From: Megaustenia siamemsis
Lineage: Eukaryota > Mollusca > Gastropoda > Stylommatophora > Ariophantidae
NCBI GenBank assembly: GCA_032433765.1
Contig: JAVIAB010000102.1
Span: 15,526,626-15,590,625, forward strand
Reading direction: 5' to 3'
DNA: 64,000 nucleotides
Shown: positions 13,442 through 26,032 of the stretch, piece after piece
How the letters are laid out: each line of letters starts with the position of its first letter
How positions within the stretch are numbered: position 1 is the stretch's first letter
Translations under genes and position numbers: made by a program
The notes under the pieces: generated by a model
What the model was told of the DNA's origin: nothing
What the model saw: only the letters and a program-made list of their open reading frames with translations
Databases searched by the model: none

Positions 13442-14216
13442 GTAATATTTTCTTGTTGTTGACATTTGTGCCTTTTAATCACCATTAGTTCATTTCTAAT
13501 TTTAACTTCAGTTTTTCTAAAATGAACTCATGACACTTGAAAACCTACAAGACAAATATTTTAATTGTAACATTGCCCGTGAAGGAAAAATGACAAAAGT
13601 ATCTAGAAAATACTAGAAAAAATGGTATGGTTATAGCTTTACATGATAAGTGGATGACACAATTAGAACAACATTCAGCTCAATAGGCCTTCAGCAGGAA
13701 TAAACATAGAACACACAGATTGGTGTCACATACACATACAACAAGCTTTAGGATCATTCAGTGATCATGATGTACATTAGGGAACAGAACAGGCAAATAG
13801 TTGGGAATATGAAATTAGGGACATGACCTTCACCAGCACCTTTAGTTTGTAAAACATAAATACATCCATCATTTCATGCTGAGGAAAATAACTACTGAAC
13901 AGGTTCAACCAAGATAAGGTGCACACACTGATAACAGACACTGGAGCTAGACAGGACATTTATTCAGATTCTCTTCAAGTTAATACATTCCTAAAGAAGC
14001 ACTTTAACACGCAGTGGCACCTTTGTTTTTGACATTTTTTTTAAAATAAAAGTGAGAAAGTAAATAAAAATTGATCTAAAACACATGGTTTGTTTGGAGA
14101 ATTTACTCCAGAAGTCAGAAAAGGGGTTAAATAAGAGAATTATGCTTTACAACAGAATGGTGTCACTGCTTGCATTCCTATATCTGCTCAGTCCCGTTCC
14201 AGCAACCAACAAAGTG
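13442..14216. other. Intron 1, 5' part
   Basis: AT-rich intron. Apart from the fold-back-related arm I see nothing supported. Confidence 0.4.
13605..13730. repeat. Single arm related to fold-back element
   Basis: The stretch from AAAAAATGGTATGG through GGCCTTCAGCAGGAATAAAC is a diverged relative of the left half of the inverted-repeat element at 43,231-43,432. No second arm is present. Confidence 0.65.
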
Positions 14217-14672
14217 TTCATACTGATTGTTTTACTGTTAGTTCATACTGATTCTTTTACTGATAGTTCATACTGATTGTTCATACTGATTGTTTTACTG
14301 ATAGTTCATACTGATTGTTCATACTGATTGTTTTACTGATAGTTCATACTGATTGTTTTACTGTTAGTTCATACTGATTGTTCATACTGATTGTTCATAC
14401 TGATTCTTTTACTGATAGTTCATACTGATTGTTCATACTGATAGTTCATACTGATTGTTCATACTGATTCTTTTACTGATAGTTCATACTGATAGTTCAT
14501 ACTGATTGTTCATACTGATAGTTCATACTGATTGTTCATACTGATTCTTTTACTGATAGTTCATACTGATTGTTCATACTGATAGTTCATACTGATTGTT
14601 CATACTGATAGTTCATACTGATTGTTCATACTGATTGTTCATACTGATTGTTCATACTAATTGTTCATACTG
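14217..14672. repeat. 13-bp minisatellite in intron 1
   Basis: About 35 units of TTCATACTGATNG alternating with TTTTACTGATAG-type variants, in head-to-tail array. Confidence 0.95.
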
Positions 14673-16117
14673 TTAATGAACATGTTGTGTTTTTAAAAGA
14701 GGTGTGCAGCTCATGATGCACACTTCTGGATCACAGTAATAGCTGTCGGGGCAGCATGTTCTTCATGCATCTTGCACCTAATTCATATAGACTTCATAAT
14801 TGCCCCAAGATTCACTGTCCCAGCAAATGAAGTCAGGCCTCCACTTTGGTGAAACACTCATTCTGACTGCAGTCCAGCTGATGACAAATTTGCAGTCAAA
14901 TATGGATCACACATTCAGTCCAGGGCAATGCCGGGGACTGGTACCGCTCCACTTCATTCAGTGGTTAGTCACTTGCAGCACCATGCTTGGGCACCACTAC
15001 AATGTTGACTTTGTAGTCAGATTAATGCAACCGGACTACCGCTGTCTCCGCAAATGAAAATCTAGAACAGAAAGAATCACTTGAAACACACTACCACCAG
15101 TCCCAAACCTGATTTGACTAGGTGGCCATCTTGGCCCACTTCACCAACCAAAAGTCCTAAATAAAAGAATGACAAGGCATTAGTGAAAATAATTGCAGAA
15201 ACACTCATAAATAAAAAGCTGCAAAAACTGGTTCCAGAGTTCAACGCATTGGTAACTAGAGCCAGCTTTTGTAGTTCCTGGTGTGGAATATGATAAGGGT
15301 AGGATCTTTTGGGAAGTTATAGTCTCCTATGAGACTATAATCTCAGATAGGGGACTGGTTGGTCTCGAGACAGAGAGGTTGTGAGTTCAAATCCTGGCAA
15401 AACAGTTGGGATTTTTTATTTGTGATTTCTTTCTGCGACAACCACCCCTGGTCTCAGCAACGAGGCTTGGCTTGAAACGTCATTTACACATTGACGGAAA
15501 AAATATGAGTACACAGAGAGGATGGAATAAACATGAAAACCATGAAGAACAGTGATAAGCTGATGTAGATGCAGTAACATTTTTAAAAATAGGATAGTAG
15601 ATCTTCTATATCAACAGACCCTACTCCTACAACACTAGATCTCCTATATCATCAGATCCCACTATTGCATTACTAGGAATTCTATATCAACAGACGTTCC
15701 CACTGGGACCAGTCACCTGTAGACGCAGCAGCTAACTCACAGTTATTGAAAATTAGACATTAGGCACAGCACCTAGCACATGACCTTCAAATTATTAAGC
15801 TTAATATAGTGAGGTAACAAAAAACATATGCTATTATCTTATGTGATAGGAAAGTACCTCTGCTTCATACTGCTCTAGTTTTGTTACAACTTTATCTATT
15901 TCATGTTTAAATAGTTATTATTGGTAATGCCATTTCTTAATTGTGTAAGAGCAATGGCTTTTGTCACCTCTGATTAATGATGCTTTGATTTCATACATGA
16001 ATTACTATCAGATGTGTGCAGGAATGGAATACATTTTTTTCCCCTTTTCCCATCCTCCCACCTCACACATAAAACAGCATCAAAGTAATGAATCTGTGCT
16101 CTATTTGTTCCTGACAG
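14673..16117. other. Intron 1, 3' part
   Basis: No confirmed gene. Around 15,340-15,420 there is a sequence with a possible RNA polymerase III box B (GAGTTCAAATCC) that could be a decayed tRNA-derived repeat. A pair of related stretches ending in CTATATCAACAGACC/CATCAGATCCC is seen near 15,600-15,700. Confidence 0.35.
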
Positions 16118-16209
16118 GGACCGTGAGATCAGTTCTTTGAGCTATCATCCTTTGATCCTTACTGTCAGATTTGTGGCTTTGAAACTGTACCTCTTAAACT
16201 TGATTACAG
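16118..16209 (+). CDS. WD40 gene exon 2, frame disturbed
   Basis: Acceptor CTGACAG before 16,118 and donor GTAGGA after 16,209. The boundary phases fit both neighbours and one frame is open throughout (DREISSLSYHPL and on). After Asp-Arg-Glu-Ile, however, a different frame gives a far more WD-like sequence: FFELSSFDPYCQICGF followed by ETVPLKLDY. That suggests a lost base near 16,131 and another small indel near the 3' end that restores phase. Either the assembly has indels here or the exon has a real compensated frameshift. Confidence 0.6.
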
Positions 16210-16658
16210 GTAGGAACTGCTGTTTATTGAACTGCCTTGACTAACTCTGTGTCTCTTGAATAATTGTGCAGATTTGTAATTTGTTTTAAGTAATTGATCA
16301 TCTTTTTGATGTAAGATAAGACTGTTAGTTATCTGCAATTTTATTTTATATATTTCTTGCAAGAATTAGATGCTTTTAAGAAAACCTTGTAGTTTGGCTA
16401 AGATCATATTGTGGGGCAGAGTACTGGGCAAAGTACTGGGCAAAGACAGACAAGCCAAACAAAGAAAACAGTAGGAAGAAAACATCAGAGAATGAAACTT
16501 CATCGCATCAGAGAAAGCAGTTCATGATCATGAAGGCTGGAAGAAAATGTGGACACTATCAGAATGCCCAGAGACTTCCAAGGATAAGGGATTAATGATA
16601 TCTTTTGAGATAATAGCTGGTTATGGTATGGTTAGTCGAAGGCCCCGGTATAACTAGA

Positions 16659-16995
16659 TCATCATCATCATGTGCTGTACCGGTTGGCGTTGGCGATCAT
16701 TTCCTTCCACAATCTTCTATCCACAGTGCATCGTATGAGTTCTGTTGTTGACTGTTTCTATGCCATGACACCAAGCTATCCAGTATTTTCTCTCTTTGTC
16801 ATCCGCGATCTCTCTTTCCTTTTATTTTGCCAGTGGTAACCAAGTATTCCAACTTTCATCTTCTCATGATGTGCCCAAAAATGTTGATCGCTTTTTTCTG
16901 ATGTTTTTTAAGAGCTCCCTTTGTGTGTTGGCCTCTTGAGAACTTTCTTATTGGTATTTTTATCTATCCAAGGAAATTTCAACATTCTTCTGAAA
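16659..16995 (-). mobile_element. LINE type B2 3' fragment
   Basis: On plus it begins with ATCATCATCATG (a triplet 3' tail read from the minus strand), then TACCGGTTGGCG, and continues with the sequence shared by 30,406-30,950 and 44,544 onward (AGTTCTGTTGTTGACTGTTT, then CCATGACACCAAG). The minus translation corresponds to the end of a reverse transcriptase ORF. It is heavily 5' truncated. Confidence 0.8.
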
Positions 16996-18289
16996 ATCCC
17001 ACAAATCACTATCATCAAACTATCACTATAACTATCACTATATTGTATATATTGTGTATATGACTATAGGTATCATTACAAACAAATTAAAATCCATAAT
17101 TGCTCAACCGCCCATACCAGTGGAATCATCAGAATTAAAACTCATCTCACTGAAGGATTCAAACAAAGAAAGGCAGCTGCAGTTCCCATCATAGCAGCTT
17201 CAGCAGATGCCAAAGACATAAGGCCAAGCAGTACCGAAAGTGAATGCAGCTGAACTGTCCTTTGTCATATGATATCATCATTTCATCATTAACAAATGGA
17301 ATATCAAAACATGATTCAGATGAAAACACAGCTCATGGTGTGCACAGAGTACTAAACTAAGTAGCTCTGACAGCAAGGCGGACTTGAAATATGAGGACAC
17401 TGCAGAAAGGAACACTTTTCAGACTGAGCCTCAATGGTTCCTGCCACCTATCCGCTATATTGCCTGGAAGAGCTATTTATTGCTATCATATTTTTATCTC
17501 TATCTCTTTATTATCCATTCAAGCTAAAGGCAGCACATATTACCAAAATTCTAGACTCTCCATTTCCGACTATCATTTCTATCAAGTTCTTACACAGGAC
17601 CCATAATGTATCTCACCATATGTCTATTGTTCTGGGCAAGCTCATCATATCTAGTCCTTAATAAAAGTTTTGTTTTCAATTTAAAACACTTTGTTATCTT
17701 AAATGTCTATAGGGAGAAATATAATAATAAAATTATTAAATAAAAATCACAATGATGTGCTTGCTTGCAACACCTATACCCAATCCTGCTTGAGAACAAC
17801 ACCTGATATCAGAATTTCTAATTATTAATAACATTGATACTCTTGGGATACTAAGATACACCTTATACATCTCATAGAAAGACCTAATGAGATTCCATAC
17901 ATTGTTGGGCAGGAAATTTGTATTGAGAGTTGTTTTGATTACTTTTGTTATTTTGTTCCACCATTAGCTAATGATCTTTATGTGGTCTGGATATGGCTTA
18001 GTTATAGTTCATTTTCTCACATTTTGTAAAAGGCCTGACTACTGTGAGGAGAGAGGAGAATAGAGCCACTGTTACCTGCCACACATGTTATAATAGGTGA
18101 GGTAGTTATTTGAGGTGGTTGTTGGAGATAGTTGTTGATGAATGGGGAGGGAATGTGAAGAACACCTTTTGCTTTAACTTTGTTGCATTGTTGGTTCATA
18201 TTCTGAATTTTACATGTGAGTATAAAGATAGTGAACACTATTCTATTTACACATGATATTGGTAGAGAAATGGTTCTTTAGTTCAACAG
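16996..18289. other. Intron 2, remainder
   Basis: No recognisable gene or repeat. Short ORFs near 17,391-17,661 and 18,017-18,238 lack domain-like sequence. Confidence 0.4.
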
Positions 18290-18374
18290 GTCATGATGAG
18301 TGCCTTATCTTGTTTGGAGATGGTGAAGGTTGTGTTAACATTCTTGTCATCAAGTCTGCTGGAGAATGTCTGAG
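18290..18374 (+). CDS. WD40 gene exon 3
   Basis: Acceptor GTTCAACAG and donor GTAAGT flank an 85-bp exon reading HDECLILFGDGEGCVNILVI then KSAGECLR. The GDxxGCVNI run is a WD blade strand pattern seen in this protein group. It ends with two bases (AG) left over, which do not fit the frame of the next exon by one base. Confidence 0.75.
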
Positions 18375-18476
18375 GTAAGTCTGTTGAGTATATTCATCAG
18401 CCTTATAGAGTTGTAACCTTATGTCAAGAAGAAATATGTGCAATTTTAGGTGAAGATGCTAGAAGTACCTTTAATG

Positions 18477-18632
18477 AGTACCGGATTTTTTTCTGGGAAA
18501 TTAAACGGCACGGGCGTAATACCGACCACATTACCCCAAAAATCATGTGCTGAAGGTCTGTAAAATATATGGTCACTAACACCATATTCCCTAAACGTCA
18601 TTTGGCTTGATGGGGTACTTTACTTTTTTTTT
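18477..18632 (+). mobile_element. SINE family 1, 5'-truncated copy
   Basis: It starts at the central block (AGTACCGGATTTTTTTCTGG), continues GGCACGGGCGTAATACCGA and ends with TGGGGTACTTTAC and a T-run, matching the 3' half of 21,760-22,032. The tRNA head is missing. Confidence 0.9.
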
Positions 18633-19019
18633 TACTATGCTAGAAGTACATAAGTCATGTGATCACAATGAGTGAAAGAAAATCAAACAAAACCTTCATA
18701 TTGACACCAAATGGTGAAAGAAAACAAGAGAGACCAAAGGAAACTCTGTCTACAAAAATTAATAGAGGGCTTAACTAAGTTCATAAAAGTTTTGCCTTAT
18801 GTGACATCTTGGGTCTAAGAGAAACTAACTAGAAATAGAAACACTTTTTTGGGGGGGATCATTTCTTTATCCTTATGATAGAAGCTTTGCTGTGCAGATG
18901 TTAGATATATAGCACAAAGTACTGGTAGGTGCTATTTTGTTGTTATATTATCAGATAGTGGTTACTGTAATGTTGAGGCTGAGGGGCTTGACTAAATTTC
19001 AAAAGCTTTTGGTTCAAAT

Positions 19020-20118
19020 CTGATGTGAAGTGATTGAGTATCTTAGTTCTATCAAATGTCAATGATATAACCTTGATGTGAAGTGATTGAGTGTCTGGTT
19101 CTATCAAATGTAAATGATATAACCTTGATGTGAAGTGATTGAGTGTCTGGTCTATCAAATGTCAATGATATAACCTTGATGTAAAGTGATGAGTATCTTA
19201 GTTCTATCAAATGTCAATGATGTAACCTTGATGTGAAGTGATTGAGTGTCTGGTTCTATCAAATGTAAATGATGTAACCTTGATGTGAAGTGATTGAGTG
19301 TCTGGTTCTATCAAATGTCAATGATATAACCTTGATGTGAATTGATTGAGTGTCTGGTTCTATCAAATGTCAATGATATAACCTAGATGTGAAGTGATTG
19401 AGTGTCTGGTTCTATCAAATGTCAATGATATAACCTTGATGTGAAGTGATTGAGTGTCTGGTTCTATCAAATGTAAATGACATAACCTTGATGTGAAGTG
19501 ATTGAGTGTCTGGTTCTATCAAATGTCAATGGTATAACCTTGATGTGAAGTGATTGAGTGTCTTAGTTCTATCAAATGTCAATGATATAACCTTGATGTG
19601 AAGTGATTGAGTGTCTGGTTCTATCAAATGTAAATGACATAACCTTGATGTGAAGTGATTGAGTGTCTGGTTCTATCAAATGTAAATGATATAACCTTGA
19701 TGTGAAGTGATTGAGTGTCTGGTTCAATCAAATGTAAATGATATAACCTTGATGTGAAGTGATTGAGTGTCTGGTTCTATCAAATGTAAATGACATAACC
19801 TTGATGTGAAGTGATTGAGTGTCTGGTTCTATCAAATGTCAATGATATAACCTTGATGTGAAGTGATTGAGTGTCTGTTCTATCAAATGTAAATGATATA
19901 ACCTTGATGTGAAGTGATTGAGTGTCTGTTTCTATCTAATGTAAATGATAAACCTTGATGTGAAGTGATTGAGTGTCTGGTTCTATCAAATGTCAATGAT
20001 ATAACCTTGATGTGAAGTGATTGAGTGTCTGGTTCTATCAAATGTCAATGATATAACCTTGATGTGAAGTGATTGAGTGTCTGGTTCTATCAAATATCAA
20101 TGATATAACCTTGATGTG
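19020..20118. repeat. 52-bp minisatellite in intron 3
   Basis: About 21 head-to-tail copies of a 52-bp unit that contains CCTTGATGTGAAGTGATTGA and GGTTCTATCAAATGT. Variants differ at TCAATGATAT/AAATGACAT and GTGTCTGG/GTATCTTAG. It is weakly degraded at both ends. Confidence 0.97.
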
Positions 20119-20572
20119 AAGTTGAGCATGTAAAGAACAACTGATAGTTTGAATTTTGAAATATAGCAAGTGTAAACCATAGACAAGATCACAGTTCAAA
20201 ATCAATAACATTTCAACCACCACTAAGAACAAAAAGCAATCTTGATTGCATTAATCCAATCTCTGGGATATGTCTGGAGAATAAAGGAAGAATGTTCAGT
20301 GCAGTTGCCTGAAGGTGTTTGGGTCAAATTTGTATTTCACCCCTGATAGAAAAATACCAAAATTAATGGATTAACCGTTTTTCTGAAATTGAATCAGCTA
20401 CCTTTGCCGCATACATGCTACATGCATGTAACAAATCTTGATTGTACCAACATTAAAGACATTCCAAGATATCACTTTCAATTTGCAAATTTGTTTTCAT
20501 ACCAACTCAGCCTCTGACTACATTACCTATTGAATGTATTGTGACATTACTCATGTGAATAATGTGCTCACT
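20119..20572. other. Intron 3 spacer
   Basis: I see no gene or repeat. Confidence 0.4.
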
Positions 20573-21110
20573 TCTTCTTCTTTTCTCTTTTCACTGATAC
20601 CAAAGTGTCGTAGTTTATAGCATTTGTCGTTCTTGAGCTGCTCGAACTGTCTGAATTAGTGATTTTCCTTGTTGTTACATGTCTCTGTCACTGCATCTAT
20701 ACACCTTCTTCTTTTCTCTTTTCACTGATACCAAAAGGTGTCATGGTTTATATCATTTGTCGTTCTTGAGCTGCTCGAACTGTCTGAATTAGTGATTTTC
20801 CTTTGTTGTTACATGTCTCGATCACTGCATCTATCCATCTTCTTCTTTTCTCTTTTCACTGATACCTAAAAGGTGTCGTGGTTTATATCATTTGTCGTTC
20901 TTGAGCTGCTCGAACTGTCTGAATTAGTGATTTTCCTTTGTTGTTACATGTCTCGATCACTGCATCTATACACCTTCTTCTTTTCTCTTTTCACTGATAC
21001 CTAAAAGGTGTCGTGGGTTTATATCATTTGTCGTTCTTGAGCTGCTCGAACTGTCTGAATTAGTGATTTTCCTTTGTTGTTACATGTCTCGATCACTGCA
21101 TCTATCCATC
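20573..21110 (-). repeat. Four tandem copies of a LINE 3' end
   Basis: Four units of about 131-135 bp, each with TTTTCTCTTTTCACTGATACC, a CGTTCTTGAGCTGCTCGAAC block and ACATGTCTCGATCACTGCATC. On the minus strand the unit reads AVIETCNNKGKSLIQTVRAAQ, which continues directly from the RT C-terminus at 21,103-21,483. The LINE 3' terminus has therefore been amplified as a small tandem array. Confidence 0.85.
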
Positions 21111-21483
21111 TTCTAGGTCTTCCTCTTGGTCTTTTCCATGCATTCTTGAGAAGAACGCCTTGATGGTGATTGGTGAGGATTCATTCTGACCAGGTGGCCA
21201 AACCATTTAAGTTGTGTTCTATATATTCTTGGCAGGGTTTTGTTCCTACTATTTTTCTTATGGTTTCATTTGGTATTCTATCTCTTCTTGTGTTGTTTGT
21301 TACTTTTCTCAAGCATCGCATCTCACATGTATTGATCTTTCTTAAATGTGATTTAGAAAGGGTCCATGTTTGACTTTCATAGCACAAAGTTGGTATGAAA
21401 ATGCTATTTATCATTTGTTGTTTAGCTGCTATAGAAACGTTTGGATGTCTTAACAATGTGGTCACTAACACCATATATCTCAT
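21103..21483 (-). pseudogene. LINE reverse transcriptase C-terminal fragment
   Basis: The minus translation reads KQQMINSIFIPTLCYESQTW and later CEMRCLRKVTNNTRRDRIPN, the thumb/C-terminal pattern of RTE-like and related LINE reverse transcriptases, followed by KRPRGRPRRWMDAV on the 3' side. 5' truncated. Confidence 0.8.
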
Positions 21484-21759
21484 GTCCCTTAAGTCATTTA
21501 AGAAACCTCTTTAGTTACAAGAAAAAATAATGTGAGGGCTTTATGAATGAATACTTTTTCTTCTTCTTCTCCCATTGAAGTGTATTCTTCAGCAAACATC
21601 TTCACTAAATTGTTGCACATCATTAGGCCATGCTGTGTTACTCCAACAGACAAGACACTCCTATCTGTGTCAGTTGCATGATATTAAATAGTCTGTGGTA
21701 ACAACTTCTACTGTAAAACCTCAACACTGAATATACCACAATTACTAGCATTCTGCATG

Positions 21760-22032
21760 GAGCCACGATAGCTCAGTGGTTAGTGAACTGGACTACAAAG
21801 GACAGGGTAGGGTTCGATCCCAACCGACAGCTTCCGGGTTCACCCAGCCTTAAATGGGTACCAGATTTTTTTCTGGGAAAGTAAAGCAGCACGGGCGTAA
21901 TACCGAACACATTACCCCAAAAATCATGTGCTGAAGGTCTGTAAAATATAGGGTCACTAACACCATATTTCCCTATACGCCACTTGGCGTGATGGGGGTA
22001 CTTTACTTTTTTTTTTTTTTTTTTTTTTTAAA
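21760..22032 (+). mobile_element. SINE family 1, full-length copy with 16-bp target duplication
   Basis: A tRNA-derived SINE. Box A (TAGCTCAGTGG, 21,769-21,779) and box B (GGTTCGATCCC, 21,811-21,821) form an internal RNA polymerase III promoter. A central block follows (CACCCAGCCTTAAATGGGTA), then a family body, and the element ends GGGGGTACTTTAC plus a run of about 24 T. A 16-bp direct repeat, ACTAGCATTCTGCATG, flanks it at 21,744-21,759 and 22,033-22,048, showing insertion by target-primed reverse transcription. The 3' T-run is unusual, since most SINE tails are A-rich. Confidence 0.95.
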
Positions 22033-22172
22033 ACTAGCATTCTGCATGAAGACATTAAGCTGCTACAGAAGATTTGTATTAACCACTACAAGCTCAAGAT
22101 TTGAAAAGATTGACAATTCTAGGCATCAGAGTTGTTACTTTACATTAATTGTTTATTCTCTTTCATAGTCAA

Positions 22173-25100
22173 ATATCTCTCCATTTCCTCCCATAAAGTA
22201 GCATCTCTACATGTCCTCCCATAAAGTAGTATCTCTACATTTCCTCCCATAAAGTAGTATCTCTACATGTCCTCCCATAAAGTAGCATCTCTACATTTCC
22301 TCCCATAAAGTAGCATCTCTACATTTCCTCCCATAAAGTAGCATCTCTACATTTCCTCCCATAAAGTAGCATCTCTACATTTCCTCCCATAAAGTAGCAT
22401 CTCTACATTTCCTCTCATAAAGTAGCATCTCTACATTTCCTCCCATAAAGTAGCATCTCTACATTTCCTCCCATAAAGTAGCATCTCTACATGTCCTCCC
22501 ATAAAGTAGCATCTCTACATTTCCTCCATAAAGTAGCATCTCTACATTTCCTCCCATAAAGTAGCATCTCTACATTTCCTCCCATAAAGTAGTATCTCTA
22601 CATTTCCTCCCATAAAGTAGTATCTCTACATTTCCTCCCATAAAGTGGTATCTCTACATGTCCTCCCATAAAGTGGTATCTCTACATGTCCTCCCATAAA
22701 GTGGTATCTCTACATGTCCTCCCATAAAGTGGTATCTCTACATTTCCTCCCATAAAGTGGTATCTCTACATTTCCTCCCATAAAGTGGTATCTCTACATT
22801 TCCTCCCATAAAGTGGTATCTCCACATTTCCTCCCATAAAGTGGTATCTCTACATTTCCTCCCATAAAGTAGTATCTCTACATTTCCTCCCATAAAGTGG
22901 TATCTCTACATGTCCTCCATAAAGTGGTATCTCTACATGTCCTCCCATAAAGTGGTATCTCTACATGTCCTCCCATAAAGTGGTATCTCTACATTTCCTC
23001 CCATAAAGTGGTATCTCTACATTTCCTCCCATAAAGTGGTATCTCTACATTTCCTCCCATAAAGTGGTATCTCCACATTTCCTCCCATAAAGTGGTATCT
23101 CTACATTTCCTCCCATAAAGTGGTATCTCTACATGTCCTCCCATAAAGTGATATCTCCACATTTCCTCCCATAAAGTGGTATCCAATTTCCTCCCATAAA
23201 GTGGTATCTCTACATTTCCTCCCATAAAGTGGTATCTCCACATTTCCTCCCATAAAGTGGTATCTCTACATGTCCTCCCATAAAGTGGTATCTCTACATT
23301 TCCTCCCATAAAGTGGTATCTCCACATTTCCTCCCATAAAGTGGTATCTCTACATTTCCTCCCATAAAGTGGTATCCAATTTCCTCCCATAAAGTGGTAT
23401 CTCTACATTTCCTCCCATAAAGTGGTATCCAATTTCCTCCCATAAAGTGGTATCTCTACATTTCCTCCCATAAAGTGGTATCTCTACATTTCCTCCCATA
23501 AAGTGGTATCTCCACATTTCCTCCCATAAAGTGGTATCTCTACATTTCCTCCCATAAAGTGGTATCTCCACATTTCCTCCCATAACGTGGTATCTCTACA
23601 TTTCCTCCCATAAAGTGGTATCTCTACATTTCCTCCCATAAAGTGGTATCTCCACATTTCCTCCCATAAAGTGGTATCTCTACATTTCCTCCCATAAAGT
23701 GGTATCTCCACATTTCCTCCCATAAAGTGGTATCCAATTTCCTCCCATAAAGTGGTATCTCTACATGTCCTCCCATAAAGTGGTATCTCTACATGTCCTC
23801 CCATAAAGTGGTATCTCTACATTTCCTCCCATAAAGTGGTATCTCTACATTTCCTCCCATAAAGTGGTATCTCTACATTTCCTCCCATAAAGTGGTATCT
23901 CCACATTTCCTCCCATAAAGTGGTATCCAATTTCCTCCCATAAAGTGGTATCTCTACATTTCCTCCCATAAAGTGGTATCTCTACATTTCCTCCCATAAA
24001 GTGGTATCTCCACATTTCCTCCCATAAAGTGGTATCTCTACATTTCCTCCCATAAAGTGGTATCTCCACATTTCCTCCCATAAAGTGGTATCTCCACATT
24101 TCCTCCCATAAAGTGGTATCTCTACATTTCCTCCCATAAAGTGGTATCCAATTTCCTCCATAAAGTGGTATCTCCACATTTCCCCCATAAAGTGGTATCC
24201 AATTTCCTCCCATAAAGTGGTATCTCCACATTTCCTCCCATAAAGTGGTATCCAATTTCCTCCCATAAAGTGGTATCTCTACATTTCCTCCCATAAAGTG
24301 GTATCCAATTTCCTCCCATAAAGTGGTATCTCCACATTTCCTCCCATAAAGTGGTATCCAATTTCCTCCCATAAAGTGGTATCTCCACATTTCCTCCCAT
24401 AAAGTGGTATCTCCACATTTCCTCCCATAAAGTGGTATCTCTACATTTCCTCCCATAAAGTGGTATCTCCACATTTCCTCCCATAAAGTGGTATCTCTAC
24501 ATTTCCTCCCATAAAGTGGTATCTCCACATTTCCTCCCATAAAGTGGTATCTCTACATTTCCTCCCATAAAGTGGTATCTCCACATTTCCTCCCATAAAG
24601 TGGTATCTCCACATTTCCTCCCATAAAGTGGTATCTCTACATTTCCTCCCATAAAGTGGTATCCAATTTCCTCCCATAAAGTGGTATCTCCACATTTCCT
24701 CCCATAAAGTGGTATCCAATTTCCTCCCATAAAGTGGTATCTCCACATTTCCTCCCATAAAGTGGTATCCAATTTCCTCCATAAAGTGGTATCTCTACAT
24801 TTCCTCCCATAAAGTGGTATCCAATTTCCTCCCATGAAGTGGTATCTCTACATTTCCTCCCATAAAGTGGTATCCAATTTCCTCCCATAAAGTGGTATCT
24901 CCACATTTCCTCCCATAAAGTGGTATCCAATTTCCTCCCATAAAGTGGTATCTCCACATTTCCTCCCATAAAGTGGTATCTCTACATTTCCTCCCATAAA
25001 GTGGTATCCAATTTCCTCCATAAAGTGGTATCTCCACATTTCCTCCCATAAAGTGGTATCCAATTTCCTCCCATAAAGTGGTATCTCTACATTTCCTCCC

Positions 25101-26018
25101 ATAAAGTGGTATCCAATTTCCTCCCATAAAGTGGTATCTCCACATTTCCTCCCATAAAGTGGTATCTCCACATTTCCTCCCATAAAGTGGTATCCAATTT
25201 CCTCCCATAAAGTGGTATCTCTACATTTCCTCCCATAAAGTGGTATCTCTACATTTCCTCCCATAAAGTAGTATCTCTACATTTCCTCCCATAAAGTAGT
25301 ATCTCTACATTTCCTCCCATAAAGTGGTATCTCCACATTTCCTCCCATAAAGTGGTATCCAATTTCCTCCCATAAAGTGGTATCCAATTTCCTCCCATAA
25401 AGTGGTATCCAATTTCCTCCCATAAAGTGGTATCCAATTTCCTCCCATAAAGTGGTATCTCCACATTTCCTCCCATAAAGTGGTATCTCCACATTTCCTC
25501 CCATAAAGTGGTATCTCCACATTTCCTCCCATAAAGTGGTATCTCCACATTTCCTCCCATAAAGTGGTATCTCTACATTTCCTCCATAAAGTGGTATCTC
25601 TACATTTCCTCCCATAAAGTGGTATCTCCGCATTTCCTCCCATAAAGTGGTATCCAATTTCCTCCATAAAGTGGTATCTCTACATTTCCTCCCATAAAGT
25701 GGTATCTCTACATTTCCTCCCATAAAGTGGTATCTCTACATTTCCTCCCATAAAGTGGTATCTCCACATTTCCTCCCATAAAGTGGTATCTCCACATTTC
25801 CTCCCATAAAGTGGTATCTCTACATTTCCTCCCATAAAGTGGTATCTCTACATTTCCTCCATAAAGTGGTATCTCCACATTTCCTCCCATAAAGTGGTAT
25901 CCAATTTCCTCCCATAAAGTGGTATCTCCACATTTCCTCCCATAAAGTGGTATCCAATTTCCTCCCATAAAGTGGTATCTCTACATTTCCTCCCATAAAG
26001 TGGTATCTCTACATTTCC
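22173..26018. repeat. 28/25-bp minisatellite in intron 3
   Basis: About 140 units. The 28-bp form is CCTCCCATAAAGTGG plus TATCTCTACATTT; the 25-bp form has TATCCAATTT in the second half. Early units (22,173-22,560) carry AGTAGCATC, then AGTAGTATC, then AGTGGTATC, and the 25-bp form appears only from about 23,180 on. All three minus frames of the unit are open, so long ORFs (up to about 230 codons) arise without any gene. The last unit runs into the polypyrimidine tract of exon 4. Confidence 0.98.
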
Positions 26019-26032
26019 TTTTGCTCAAACAG

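Noticed and set aside
15330..15430. Possible tRNA-like sequence with box B GAGTTCAAATCC
   Set aside because: No convincing box A at the right spacing and no cloverleaf evident. Only mentioned as a possible decayed repeat.
21760..21840. tRNA gene
   Set aside because: The tRNA-like boxes are the head of a SINE with target duplication and several copies; the same holds for 59,228-59,302.
22989..25968. Long minus ORFs of GGNVEIPLYGRKCRDTTLWEE repeats
   Set aside because: The 28-bp unit is open in all three minus frames, so the ORFs are automatic. They lie in an intron on the opposite strand.
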